From NCBI GenBank assembly GCA_036244855.1, contig BQKZ01000355.1:89148-153147 (forward strand): 64,000 nt of DNA, given 5' to 3'. A program made the translations under genes and the position numbers. A model generated the notes under the pieces. That model ran no database searches, had not been told where the DNA came from, and was given only the letters and a program-made list of their open reading frames with translations. This DNA is from Temnopleurus reevesii. Its lineage: Eukaryota; Echinodermata; Echinoidea; Temnopleuroida; Temnopleuridae. This document shows positions 11,672-21,309 of the stretch, in pieces (positions within the stretch are counted from its first letter, which is position 1; each line of letters starts with the position of its first letter).

Positions 11672-11896
11672 TCACCGGTCTGTGAACAGTGAATTCGTCC
11701 GCCCGTCGAGGGCCATAACATTACTCTGTTTCGTCTTATTTTGCGCGCTTTTCTTCTTCATATGCGGGTCCATTATTTTGAGGCAGATGAGCTTGATGAG
11801 GTCGTATATGAGTTCAATGAACTCGAAGATCGTGAGGATGGAGACACCGATCCACAGTCCGATTTGGCCGCCGAGGTCACTGATCAGGGAGTATAC
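11672..11896 (-). CDS. DEG/ENaC channel, terminal exon (TM2, pore and tail)
   Basis: Encodes the pre-TM2 loop, the second membrane helix and the cytosolic tail. The exon opens in phase 0 with VYSLISDLGGQIGLWIGVS. This holds the conserved D-x-GGQ-x-GLW block and the G-x-S selectivity-filter position (GVS here), followed by a hydrophobic helix (ILTIFEFIELIYDLI) with the acidic residues usual in TM2. The basic tail ends LDGRTNSLFTDR before TGA. The acceptor (GATTCAG/GTATAC) is good and joins in frame to the exon at 12755-12830. The family is metazoan trimeric Na+ channels of the plasma membrane. The gating stimulus (peptide, acid or force) cannot be read from this exon. The tail is tandemly copied just downstream. 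Confidence 0.93.
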   Translation of the reverse strand, partial: VYSLISDLGGQIGLWIGVSILTIFEFIELIYDLIKLICLKIMDPHMKKKSAQNKTKQSNVMALDGRTNSLFTDR

Positions 11897-12754
11897 CTGA
11901 ATCATGAAAGACAGAGAATGTGACATCATTAAATTGATTCAAACCAGCGATCTGATAGAAAATGGTCTTCCATCTCTTTTTGTTTCAATAAAATGTCAAA
12001 TCCTGTAATAGTCGCTTTTATCAAGAACAAATTAGCAACTAAGCCGACCATGATTTAAATCTCATCAATGTCATTTAATGCATTGTTAATTATCAAGTAC
12101 CTTGCTGTAAAAAATGGTGTGTTTCAGTATTTTTGCGAAATTTGTCGTAAGGTCGTACGACTAAAAATCGTGAAATGAGCACATCCGCTGGCCTTAGGGA
12201 ATGTGGTCTGCTGAAGGGCTCGGACCAGAGAGTATTAACATACTGGCGCGGACCGGTTGGATAGAGAGTCAATGGCCGGTATTCCGATAGCGAGGTTGAA
12301 GTTAACCCTGGTCTAAACCTGTGGTTTAAGTATGGAAAGCCAAAAGAGGCTTGAATGGGAAAAGAGAGCAGTTAACATAACAATTATTCATTGTGAATGA
12401 AGGTTTGGCACTTTTGGCTACCCATACTTAAACCACAGATTTAGACCAGGGTTAACTTAAACCTCGCTATCGGAATACCGGCCAATATGTTTATATATGT
12501 GACAATACGGCAATAATTCCTTGATGACTCGGTTAGAAAGTCTACCGTGTGTGATTTTGGTATAAACTCTTCAAAGCCATTAAGAATGCTTTCTTGGCTT
12601 TCAGTGACCCTTTTGAGCCATTGCACATAGACAACACTTATCACCAATTTTGGAGATTGCTGAAACGTCTTGCCAGTTTCATCTTTCCCCATTCCGGGTT
12701 ATACTTTATAAAGAACAATACGGTTGGCCATCCCTCCCATTTGAGAATACTTAC
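11897..12754 (-). other. Intron before the TM2 exon
   Basis: An 858-bp GT-AG intron of the channel gene. Apart from the palindromic MITE at 12273-12484 I see no feature. Confidence 0.8.
12273..12484. mobile_element. Palindromic MITE
   Basis: A 212-bp element inside the last channel intron, with inverted arms of about 85 bp at more than 90 percent identity. The left arm begins TGGCCGGTATTCCGATAGCG and the right arm ends in its complement; both arms contain GTTAACCCTGGTCTAAA. The loop is about 40 bp. There is no coding capacity, so it depends on a transposase elsewhere. I could not identify a clear target duplication. Confidence 0.8.
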
Positions 12755-12830
12755 GTCATAGGCTGCTGTTTGGTAAATGTGTTCGTATTGGAGATTCTCG
12801 TAGAAAACAGTCACTTTCACCACATTCCCA
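12755..12830 (-). CDS. DEG/ENaC channel, post-finger beta-strand exon
   Basis: A 76-nt exon encoding GNVVKVTVFYENLQYEHIYQ and then TAAYD. The N-x-x-KV-x-V-x-YE-x-L-x-YE pattern is the conserved strand that leads from the extracellular domain back to TM2 in DEG/ENaC proteins. The acceptor (TTTTTTTCAG/T) and donor (GAC/GTAAGT) are strong. Phase 2 in and phase 0 out fit the neighbours at 13367-13449 and 11672-11896 exactly. Confidence 0.9.
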
Positions 12831-13366
12831 CTGAAAAAAAGTAAAGAACGAAACAAAAGATAAACGAATCACGATGATCACAAGGTAAAACCGCATCATT
12901 TTGTTCATATTCTATTCAAATTGAACAGTGTTTGGTTAAATTTTGTAGCTATGAGTGCAATTTAATAATTTATGCAAAAGCGTACGCTTACTAGTAATCC
13001 TTAAAATAAACGTTATGAATGTTCAATTCATCAGAAATGGTTCTTGCGAACTTTCGTCACCGACTCAGAGTGATCTAAACTATTGTATATCATGGATACT
13101 TTTCATATTCTAAAACCATTCTGACTAATGAAGAGGGCAACAGGATTAATGCCTCAGTACACCAAACACGGCATGGCATAACGGCACGGTATTTACACAG
13201 TAGTTTGGTTATTATTTGCCAGCGCGCTCCTTCGTCATTCAAAGGGGAGAGATCACGTAAATACCGTGCATTGAAGCATTGCCGTGTTTGATGTGCCCGT
13301 AGCTTTAGACCTTGGGTCATGGCGCTTCCATTTCTAACCTACATGTATATATTCACAAGTGCTCAC

Positions 13367-13449
13367 CTGATGAAATTATCGGCACCGTCATCCTGAACTC
13401 TTTGCATCAAGTCGTCCGATATTGATTCGATGTTTTTCTGGACAGTTTC
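13367..13449 (-). CDS. DEG/ENaC channel, late ectodomain exon
   Basis: An 83-nt exon encoding ETVQKNIESISDDLMQRVQD and then DGADNFI. It opens in phase 0 after TTTTGCAG and leaves in phase 2 at CAG/GTGAGC. The AG left over plus T from the next exon makes Ser, giving an unbroken join into NVVKVTVFYEN. It matches the poorly conserved helical segment just before the post-finger strand. The exon that should precede it must end in phase 0 and is not found: the exon at 14735-14838 ends in phase 1 and would give a stop if joined directly. Confidence 0.75.
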
Positions 13450-13589
13450 CTGCAAAATGAAGAATACACCATGAAATTAAAACATATACAGTAATGATGT
13501 TTTGATAATTCTCATGCTAATATCTTTATTTTTTTGCACTTTCTATTATTTTGATATATATGTATTATGTACATCGTACAAGGATTGGA

Positions 13590-13925
13590 TGCATCATTAT
13601 GTAAAGTGTTTTGAACCTGTTTGAAATTAAGCGCTTTGTAAATCTTATGTATGTATCATGATTATCATTATTATTATTACTACAATTTTTGTTATAATTT
13701 ATTATTACTATTAGTATCACTGTTATGACTAATATTATTATCAGTTCCATTACTATTATTATTATTATTATTATTATTATCATTATTTTCAAGAAACACC
13801 TCAAAACCCATTTTTATCATTCCTAATGTAGCCGAATGTATAGGTCTTTCAAGCAAAGCTTTGTATCCTCTGGAAAAGGCGCTATATAAATACAATTATT
13901 ATTATTATTATTATTATTATGAAAA
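13590..13925. repeat. SINE tail remnants and ATT microsatellites
   Basis: Two stretches, each with a GCGCTTTGTAAAT or GCGCTATATAAAT motif followed by (ATT)n: one near 13630-13790 and one near 13875-13920. This is the typical 3' end of invertebrate tRNA-derived SINEs. Heads are not recognisable. Confidence 0.6.
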
Positions 13926-14025
13926 ACCGGAAATCTTATTTTGGTCCTTTTAAGGTTCACAGGGAGATATCAAGATGGAAAAACGCAAATAAATCAACAG
14001 TGCAGAGCCGTGATGAAAAGAATTT

Positions 14026-14620
14026 CCTTTAAGGGAAACTTCATCCAGACGTTGATGTGCTTTCAGTGGGTGGGGAAGAATACAATGATCAAACTGAAAA
14101 CTGAAATTTTGGAGCAAAATCGGACACTCCATTAAAAAGTTTTGGATTTTCAAAGTTTTGATATCCACCTCTCACGGGTTCCTCAAATTGGCAACCTATA
14201 TGCACAAAATATCTTCCAACATGGGGAACGCTCCATTCACTTCGTACACAGAATTTCACATGCTTTTGTACAAAGTATACGCAATATTACTTCTCTATTC
14301 AAGTAGAATATCGACATATTGGTTCTGCAAGCATTTTAGGATGAATCTTGCTGATATCTTATGTACTTTTCTGTAAAAGGAACAAAATTATTAAATTTTG
14401 TGTACAAAATAAATGGAGAGTTCTCCATGTTGGCAGCCATTCTGAGCCTGTACGTTGCCAATTTATGGAGTCCATTAGGGGTGAGATAAAAACTTCGAAA
14501 ATTCATGACATTCGAATGGATTGTTAGATTTTGCTCAAATTTTCACAGTTTTATCATTATATTTTTCTTCATCCACTGAGAGCACATCTATGTATGTGGG
14601 TGAAGTTCCCCTTTAAGGTT
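14026..14620. mobile_element. Large palindromic MITE (arms over 200 bp)
   Basis: The text from CTTTAAGGGAAACTTCATCC through TTGGCAACCTATATG and the AACGCTCCATTCACTT block returns inverted, ending at GTGAAGTTCCCCTTTAAG. The arms are about 220 bp with many substitutions, so the copy is old. It fills most of the intron where the missing ectodomain exons of the channel would be expected. Confidence 0.75.
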
Positions 14621-14707
14621 GGAAGTGGGGTATTATTGGGCAAAAACACGCATTCTTATTTGATGTGCCATAATTAAGTAAATATAGGGTGTACCCCTAC
14701 ATATTAT

Positions 14708-14708
14708 N
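14708..14708. other. Single-N assembly join in the channel intron
   Basis: One undetermined base, 27 bases from the palm exon. Because expected exons are missing from this intron, the N may mark a collapsed gap and not a miscalled base. Confidence 0.5.
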
Positions 14709-14734
14709 AAGAGTGTTCCGTCGATAAAACTTAC

Positions 14735-14838
14735 CATATAAAGGTCCTACTGTAGAAACAGTCAGAAGTTTCCCGAATTCACCGGAGTTGAACGTGTAGC
14801 AGTTACCGTACATGTAGTTGTAGAAATGTGAAAAATTG
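14735..14838 (-). CDS. DEG/ENaC channel, palm-domain exon
   Basis: A 104-nt exon encoding NFSHFYNYMYGNCYTFNSG and then EFGKLLTVSTVGPLY. The F-x-x-FYN-x-x-YGNCYTFNSG block is one of the most diagnostic signatures of DEG/ENaC ectodomains. It joins exon 2 (either copy) in frame: GA left over plus C makes Asp before NFSHF. The acceptor is TATTTGCAG/C and the donor TATG/GTAAGT-like (GTAAG), leaving phase 1. A partial copy lies at 15922-15998. Confidence 0.93.
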
Positions 14839-15116
14839 CTGCAAATAGAAAGGAGAAATCAAAATGTTAAAAATTAGCTCATCAAAAAATGAAATAGTGC
14901 TGAATTATAGCTAGACTTCTAAATATATTTGTCGACTTTTGGATTTCAAGTGAACTGAAAAATTCAACACATAAACAAACATACATATTTGGCTCGTGTT
15001 ACCGATAGCTATTGTATTTGAATATATATCTTGACCGCACGGACCCATTGAAAAACATTGTGTGCTGAACTGGGGTTTTAACCGTATTTGAATAAATGTA
15101 TCAAATCAAATCAAAT

Positions 15117-15416
15117 CAATGATAATATTAATAATAATAGATGCATTTTATATAGCGCACGTATCCACTCTGCTGAGTGCTCAAGGCGCTTTACATTATT
15201 ATGAATGTAAAGGCTTTAGCCCGGCAGCCATTCACGGCGCACTTGGTATTTCAAAGAATAAGTATTCCTGCCAGGTACCCATTCACCTCACCTGGGTTGA
15301 GTGCAGCACAATGTGGATGAATTTCTTGCTGAAGGAAATGGACACCATGGGTAGGATTCGAGCCTACGACACTCTAGTTGAAGGCGGGAGTCACGACCAC
15401 TACACCACGGCGCCTC
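15117..15416 (-). mobile_element. tRNA-derived SINE, family 1, full-length copy
   Basis: The same structure as the copy at 663-962: box A complement at 15397-15408, the GTGCTGCACTCAACCCAGG body, and an ATA-rich (TTA)n tail near 15119. It lies in the intron between the palm exon and the first exon-2 copy. Confidence 0.85.
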
Positions 15417-15577
15417 CAAATCAAACTTAACTTAGGTCAAAGTCATTGTCATTTAGACCAATGGTCTAACTTTCAAATAACAATGGCCCTGTCCCGGGTT
15501 ATTTTTTAGTAAATCTCCTGTTATTACTCTACCATAATTCTTCTTACAGTAGAAATATATTATTGTCCTTTCCTTAC

Positions 15578-15753
15578 TCTGGTGTACAGGGGTAGTTCTC
15601 GAAATCGCAGTCCAGCAGCATATCATCCAGTTCGTGTCCGGTTTCACTCCGGTTTTCGTACGGCGCACTACCGATAATCTCTTGGGCGAGCTCCAACTGA
15701 CTAACACGGCTGTCCAATTGCCCATAGTCTACGTTGCTCCAGTCTTGATAGCC
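15578..15753 (-). CDS. DEG/ENaC channel, exon 2, copy 1
   Basis: A 176-nt exon encoding GYQDWSNVDYGQLDSRVSQL, then a helical stretch, ENRSETGHELDDMLLDCDF, and ENYPCTP. The GH-x-x-DDMLLDC-x-F block is the conserved first-cysteine motif of the DEG/ENaC extracellular domain. It opens in phase 0 (TTTGTTCAG/GGC) and leaves in phase 2 (CCAGA/GTAAGG), so it accepts any of the three first exons and joins the palm exon at 14735-14838. The protein sequence is identical to copy 2 at 16608-16783, with about nine differences, all synonymous. Confidence 0.9.
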
Positions 15754-15839
15754 CTGAACAAAGGGAATTGAAAAATATGAAAAATGATTGATATTTCGTC
15801 TAATTGTTTTCACACACCGGTTTGGCCCTTTGTAGATAT

Positions 15840-15920
15840 TATCAATACGTCCGGTTTCACTCTAGTTTTCGTACGGTTCACTCCCGATAATCTCCTGGGC
15901 AATCGTCAGTTGACTGAGGC
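15840..15920 (-). pseudogene. Broken exon-2 copy ending at an N
   Basis: A fragment of an exon-2-like sequence with the in-frame TAG that is also present in the copy at 16874-16996. It stops abruptly at the single N at 15921, next to a palm-exon fragment. The order of the two fragments is the reverse of their order in the gene, which suggests a duplication or assembly joint. Confidence 0.7.
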
Positions 15921-15921
15921 N

Positions 15922-15998
15922 AGAAGTTTCCCGAATTCACCGGAGTTGAACGTGTAGCAGTTACCGTACATGTAATTGTAGAAATGAGAAAAATTGCT
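15922..15998 (-). pseudogene. Partial palm-exon copy next to an N
   Basis: A copy of the 5' two-thirds of the palm exon, encoding FSHFYNYMYGNCYTFNSG, with an intact acceptor (TTTCCAG/C). It breaks off at the N at 15921 before the donor. It starts exactly at the N, at the base corresponding to 14764, so it may continue in unassembled sequence. Confidence 0.7.
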
Positions 15999-16261
15999 GG
16001 AAATAGAGATAAGAAATCAAAATATTGTAAATGAGATTTAAAAAAAAGATACACCAATGCAAATTTATTTCTAGTCTATATATACTCCAAAATAAGATGA
16101 CTTTTGGATCTATAAACTATCTTCATGATCTTCAAGAACATGAAGTTCATGATCTTAAAAACTCAGCACAGAAAAAGACAAATGTAAGAATAGACACCCT
16201 CGTTTTGTTTACATTTTGTTTACCGGCAAGACAGACAGAATGATGGATTGGATTTCTCAAT

Positions 16262-16545
16262 TGTATTTAATAATAATATTGCATAGCATTTATATCGCAC
16301 TTTTTATGCGCTGTGCATTATTAACCGGCCATAGCAGGGTTACAATCACTGCATTCAAATAATTCAAGGATTTTTTTCCTACCGGTACCCATTCATTTCA
16401 ACTGGGTTGAGTGCAGCACAATGTGGATGAATTTCCTGGTGAGGAAAATACACGCCATGAGCAGGTTTCTAACCTACGACCTGACGAGCTTATTGTACGA
16501 AGGGCGTGAGTCAGAATCACTTCACCACGACACCTCCACAAAGTT
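16262..16545 (-). mobile_element. tRNA-derived SINE, family 1, degenerate
   Basis: Shares the AACTGGGTTGAGTGCAGCAC segment and the head region with the other family members, but the middle and tail have diverged strongly. It occupies the same relative position as the SINE at 15117-15416 within the duplicated block. Confidence 0.7.
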
Positions 16546-16607
16546 TGCAAATTCTCGACTATTATTACCCTACCAATCGAGATACTCATTTAGTTGTCTC
16601 TTCTTAC

Positions 16608-16783
16608 TCTGGGGTACAGGGGTAATTCTCAAAATCACAGTCCAGCAGCATATCATCCAGTTCGTGTCCGGTTTCACTCCGGTTTTCGTACGGCGCACTA
16701 CCGATAATCTCTTGGGCGAGCTCCAACTGACTGACGCGGCTGTCCAACTGCCCATAGTCAACGTTGCTCCAGTCTTGGTAGCC
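16608..16783 (-). CDS. DEG/ENaC channel, exon 2, copy 2
   Basis: A 176-nt exon with the same protein as copy 1, including GHELDDMLLDC and the final ENYPCTP, and equally good splice sites (TCGTCCAG/GGC and CCAGA/GTAAGA). If both copies were in one transcript, the joint would shift frame (176 is not divisible by three), so they can only be mutually exclusive or belong to separate genes. Conservation of the protein with only silent changes argues that both have been under selection, unless they are two alleles of a very polymorphic locus. Confidence 0.88.
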
Positions 16784-16873
16784 CTGGACGAAGAGAATTG
16801 AACAAGATGAAAAATGATTGATATTTTTTCTAATTGTTTTCACACACCGGTTTGGCCCTGTGTAGATATTATC

Positions 16874-16996
16874 AATATGTCTGGTTTCACTCTAGTTTTC
16901 GTACGGCTCACTCCCGATAATCTCCTGGGCAATCTCCAGTTGACTGAGGCGGCTGTCCAACTGCCCAAAGTCTACGTTGCCCCAGCCTTGGTAGCA
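16874..16996 (-). pseudogene. Exon-2-like pseudoexon with stop
   Basis: Encodes CYQGWGNVDFGQLDSRLSQL and then EIAQEIIGSEPYEN followed by TAG. The acceptor is preserved, but the DDMLLDC half is lost. It is clearly an old tandem copy of exon 2. Confidence 0.75.
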
Positions 16997-17079
16997 CTGG
17001 ACAAAGAGAAAGATTTTAAAAAGGAATTGAGATGTTGTTTAATAGTTTTGTCATGTCGATTTGTCCCTTTCTAAATCAT

Positions 17080-17397
17080 TGTCGTGTCCGGTTTCATTCC
17101 GGTTTTTAAACGGCTCATTCCCGGTTTTTAAACGGCGCAATTCCGCTGTTCAGTTGGCGATAGTCGACGTTGACCAATTAATGACTGAATTTAGTGAAAT
17201 AATAAAGGGAAAAACAGTAATAATTCATTTGTTGACCAATCATAAATCTGATATCGCTTCTGGGCTTCCGGTATCACCCGGGTTCGATCCGGTTTCCATA
17301 CGGTGCACATCCGATAATCTCTTGCGCGAGCTCCAACTGACATACTGACACGATTATCCAGCTGCCCATAGTTGACGTTGCTCCAGTCCTGGTAGCC
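17080..17397 (-). pseudogene. Two further decayed exon-2 copies
   Basis: The copy ending at 17397 starts GYQDWSNVNYGQLDNRVS after ATCCAG, then has a 4-nt insertion that shifts frame, and loses its 3' half. Remnants of another copy (CCGGTTTTTAAACGG, repeated, with a GTCGACGTTGACC end) lie at 17080-17175. With the neighbours this makes at least six exon-2-like sequences within 1.8 kb. Confidence 0.65.
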
Positions 17398-19396
17398 CTG
17401 GATGAAGGGAATTGAACACCCTAAGCATTAAAAGAAACTTTGGGGGACATTTTCACGGGTCCCTAATAAAAACCATCACATTTTCACATTTTTTCTAAGA
17501 GTGCAATGCTATACTTTATGTTCGGAGATGCACATAACATTGCTGTCTATATATCCTCTTTTTAAAATGGGATTTTTAATAACCAATTGATACCATTCAA
17601 AAACCAACTTGATCAGCCACTTTCATTCTATTGAGATCCTTATAAATGTACCGCATGTGTGCAGTAAACAAGAACATCAGGCAGAGTTAACATGCAATGA
17701 ATTCAAGCGTTGCTATTTCAATTCATGAATTCACGTCTTATTCCATAAGCTGTTATGAGGGAAAGATTCCAAAATATATATTCTTTCAATTTCAACCCAC
17801 GCCCCGGCTTTGTGCGATATGCCCAGGGCTGAATGATGACGTTAGAAATCGCGTACAATGCATGCTATGCTACATGGTTCATAAGAATTGGAAATCTGCT
17901 TAAAATTATTCAATCAAACTTGTGACATTTCGTTAATGAATAAAACAAAATTTCATTATAACCATAACACGCAGGTCCGTAGCTGAGAATTTTTAGTGGA
18001 ATGGTACAGAGGGATATGGATGCAAACTTGGACAAAGCGGACTCTTTTGTGACTACACTGCCCACACTCACACACTGCAGAGCTATCAGTGTACCCCACT
18101 ACAGTATGTTTCTATTGCACCTCGCCATCTGCGATCTTCCTCTCTTCAAACGACGTCAATATACTCAATGTATGTACTTTCAATGTGAAGAATAATCCTT
18201 GTTGCATTTCTCACCCCCCCCCTTCCCCATGTGGTTGTGCATTTTTTCTTCAAGTCTTTAGATATGTCATATTTGTGTACTGATATTCTTTTTTTTAATG
18301 TATTTAGTGTATTTTTCCATGTAAATATCATGTTTGCTTATAAATGTTGCTGTTTATGTATTTCTAATGTGGTCTGGACGCGTTTGAAAATCAGCCGATT
18401 GCTGAATAGGGCAATCTAACCCGTAAGCGCGATGGAGAAAAGAATAAAATAAATAAAATTCATATAAAAATGTATGCCTGTTTGGAACTTGCATGCAGGG
18501 ACTGACTCAGTAGGATTTATTTGCATGTGAGTGTATAAATGTAATTCCCCCCCCCAAAAAAAAAAAAAGTTCGCCGGGAAGCTCTATCTAAGCGTAATGA
18601 TTGAATGATCATAGAGTGACACGACCCATTAGAAAAAAAACATACTTATTCCCCATTCACCCCTGTTTCACGTTTGTACCAACAATAAATTCGTCCGCCT
18701 ACTTAAAATCGCTCGTAAATGTTTGATCCATAAACTTCTAAAATAGCATTTCATAATGAAAATCGGAAAATGCTCAAATTATTGGAAATGGGATAGGCGA
18801 ACAGACTTCCGAAAAATAGGCTAGGCCTATGTAATTAAAAAACAGCCCCCTACTTTCATTAATGAGACTGTTACTCAATTTACGTTTTTGTCATCTTATT
18901 CATCTTATTCGACCTTGGGAGATTTAACATATCCTTTTCATTCCAGAATAAATATGTAATGAGAATGTCATTCAAGTCATTCATTAATAGTCATCATCAA
19001 CGAGGGCTTGTCCGTGGCTTCACATTTCCATGGCAACATGAAACAAACAACATTCCCAGCGTTCCATCAGCGTCCAATTAAAAAAATATAACTATTGCAC
19101 CACCATCCATGATGTCAAGGTTGGATCAAAAATTAAACAGTGAAGTAAACAAAAAATCAATTTGAGGCTCCTGAGCACATTTTTTCTCAATGGAACCCTT
19201 TTACAGGGACTGTAAGATAGGGGGGGGGGGATGGGCTCCATCCCCCAATTTTTTTTTGTCCAGTTAATCCTTGCAAGCCGGTGGGAGTGTATACAAATGG
19301 TGATAAAAATCCCCACCTGTGACGCCCCCTTTTTAAAAACGTTTTGCGGTTGTCGTTTTACTCGATCATTAAAAATACGGGACCAAAAGACTTAAC
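17398..19396. other. Intron sequence, no recognised feature
   Basis: Part of the roughly 8 kb interval between the exon-2 array and the first TM1 exon. Short homopolymer runs (C/A near 18547-18568) are the only notable items. No exon signal is seen. Confidence 0.5.
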
Positions 19397-19558
19397 ACGG
19401 AGTTTAAGCAATGAGTACGGAAGGGCCGATCAGGACGTTATTTCTAAAGCGCGTTGAAATCTAGCGGGTGTTCTCAACCTTAGCGGACCGCTAGATTTCC
19501 CCGCGCTTGAGAAATAACGTCCTGTTCGGCCCTTCCGTACTCATTGCTTAAACTCCGT
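19397..19558. mobile_element. Palindromic MITE
   Basis: A 162-bp palindrome with arms of nearly 60 bp that are almost identical. The left arm is ACGGAGTTTAAGCAATGAGT, continuing with ACGGAAGGGCCGATCAGGAC; the right arm is its complement. The loop centres on GCTAGATTTCCCC-like text. It is non-coding. Confidence 0.8.
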
Positions 19559-20630
19559 AACATTACGCAAAAGACGGGGATACGGCTCAATGTGAAATTT
19601 CACAGCCCTTTGATCCGCCCCACCCCAGCCCCCTCCCATCGGATCCCTCTATATTGCCTGCATGGTCAGAAAAGTTGATTGCGTGTGCGTTTGATCGATC
19701 CATCACCTCACATGGATATTAAATCTATATGAAGAGTCCGGAACCATGTTTAATTATCTTCATTATTTCGCTAAAACATATATGGATAACGTTTTGATGA
19801 GTGCGTGATGGAGGCAACGAAATCGCAATAATTGTCTGATGCCGCGGTTCAGGGCTATATCACTGTTCGGTATTAAAGGTATAGATTCGTTATGGTCGGG
19901 ATGCAGAAATTGATGTGAAACGAGCTGATGTATTCACAAGTTGCTTTACATGTCTAAATATAACTGTGTACTAAATTTAGGAGAAGATTTTCGCACGTAT
20001 TCTGGCGTATTTTACTAGTACTTCGAAAATGCCTATCAGCCGTTATTCCTATACGGTGCGCTAAATGAAATCTAATTTCACATATTCTAATAAACATAGC
20101 ACAGGAGTGCACATTTGAAAATGAATTGAATAGTTGGTCAATTTTTATATATCATTTAATATGAAGCAGAAAAAACTATGCAGAATATGACAGAAATAAT
20201 TTACTATTGACATTAAATGTAAATCAGCATAAAATTTTATGTCGCCCATTAAACCTCGGATATATGACTCGAATGCAAATGATAGGCTCCCAAAAAAATT
20301 TCATTTCGTCGTTTTCAAGTAATGAAGTTACACTTTATGCTCTATATAAAAAACGGAAGCTACATGAAAGTGAAATTGCGAAAAATGTTATTCCCGATAT
20401 CCCTTTTCGTCAATTTTAATCTTCACCCTCGTAAATAAATTCCCATTGGTTTGTTGAAACTGAACCGTGGATAAAAAAAAGAGGTTTACAGACAATTTAA
20501 ATGTAGTTCACGAAAAATAGGGGATTACAGAATACTTATTCCGAATTTTAATTAAATGCGCTTGGTTATTCGGCTCACAGTAAAGTGATGGATACGACAA
20601 AAAATTCGATATCTAAAAGAGTCGTGTAGC
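19559..20630. other. No feature recognised
   Basis: AT-rich intronic or intergenic sequence without exon, RNA gene or shared repeat that I can identify. Confidence 0.4.
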
Positions 20631-20631
20631 T

Positions 20632-21150
20632 CTAGAGCACCATAATTGCGTTTGAATTTGTATGCATTAAACTCTTTGTTGAAAGGCTAGCTCTGTAGTA
20701 TGAATAAAGTAATTTTGAATATTAGATTCGAACTAAAGGTAATTTCCTATTGACAAAACAAAAACTAAATAGCAAATGAAAAATATTCACATCCAGAGTA
20801 TCATAATTGCGTTTGGATTTTTATGCATTAAACTCCTTGTTGAAAGGCTAGCTCTTTATCATGAATAAAGTAGTTTTGAATTTTAGATTCGAACTAAAAG
20901 TAATTTCCTATTGACAAAATAAAAACTAAATAGCAAATGTAAAATGTTCACATCCAGAGTATCATAATAGCGTTTAGATATTTATGTAGTAAACTCTTTG
21001 TTGAAAGGCTAGCTCGTTAGCATGAATAAAAACATTTGGTATGGTATGGTATGGTACTTTATTCCCAATTCGAATCCTTGATTCGTACTAAAGGTAATCT
21101 CCTATATTGACAAAATGATATCGAAATAGCAAAATAATAATGTTCACACC
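20632..21150. repeat. Tandem repeat, about 160-bp unit, three copies
   Basis: Units carry GTTGAAAGGCTAGCTC, ATTAGATTCGAACTAAA and TTCACATCCAGAGTATCATA at a spacing of about 160 bp. The third copy is interrupted near 21033-21056 by a (TATGG)n expansion before its end resumes. Confidence 0.8.
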
Positions 21151-21309
21151 TTCATCAATAGAAGATTCAAAACTTTGGAATCGCCTGCAAATGCACTTAA
21201 GGAAAAATAATCGGACAATTGACAAGCCAAACCGGCAACATCTATAAGTGTGCTATTTCTGTACATAGGCGAGCGCATGTTGAAATATGCAATAAATACA
21301 TAAAGTTTC

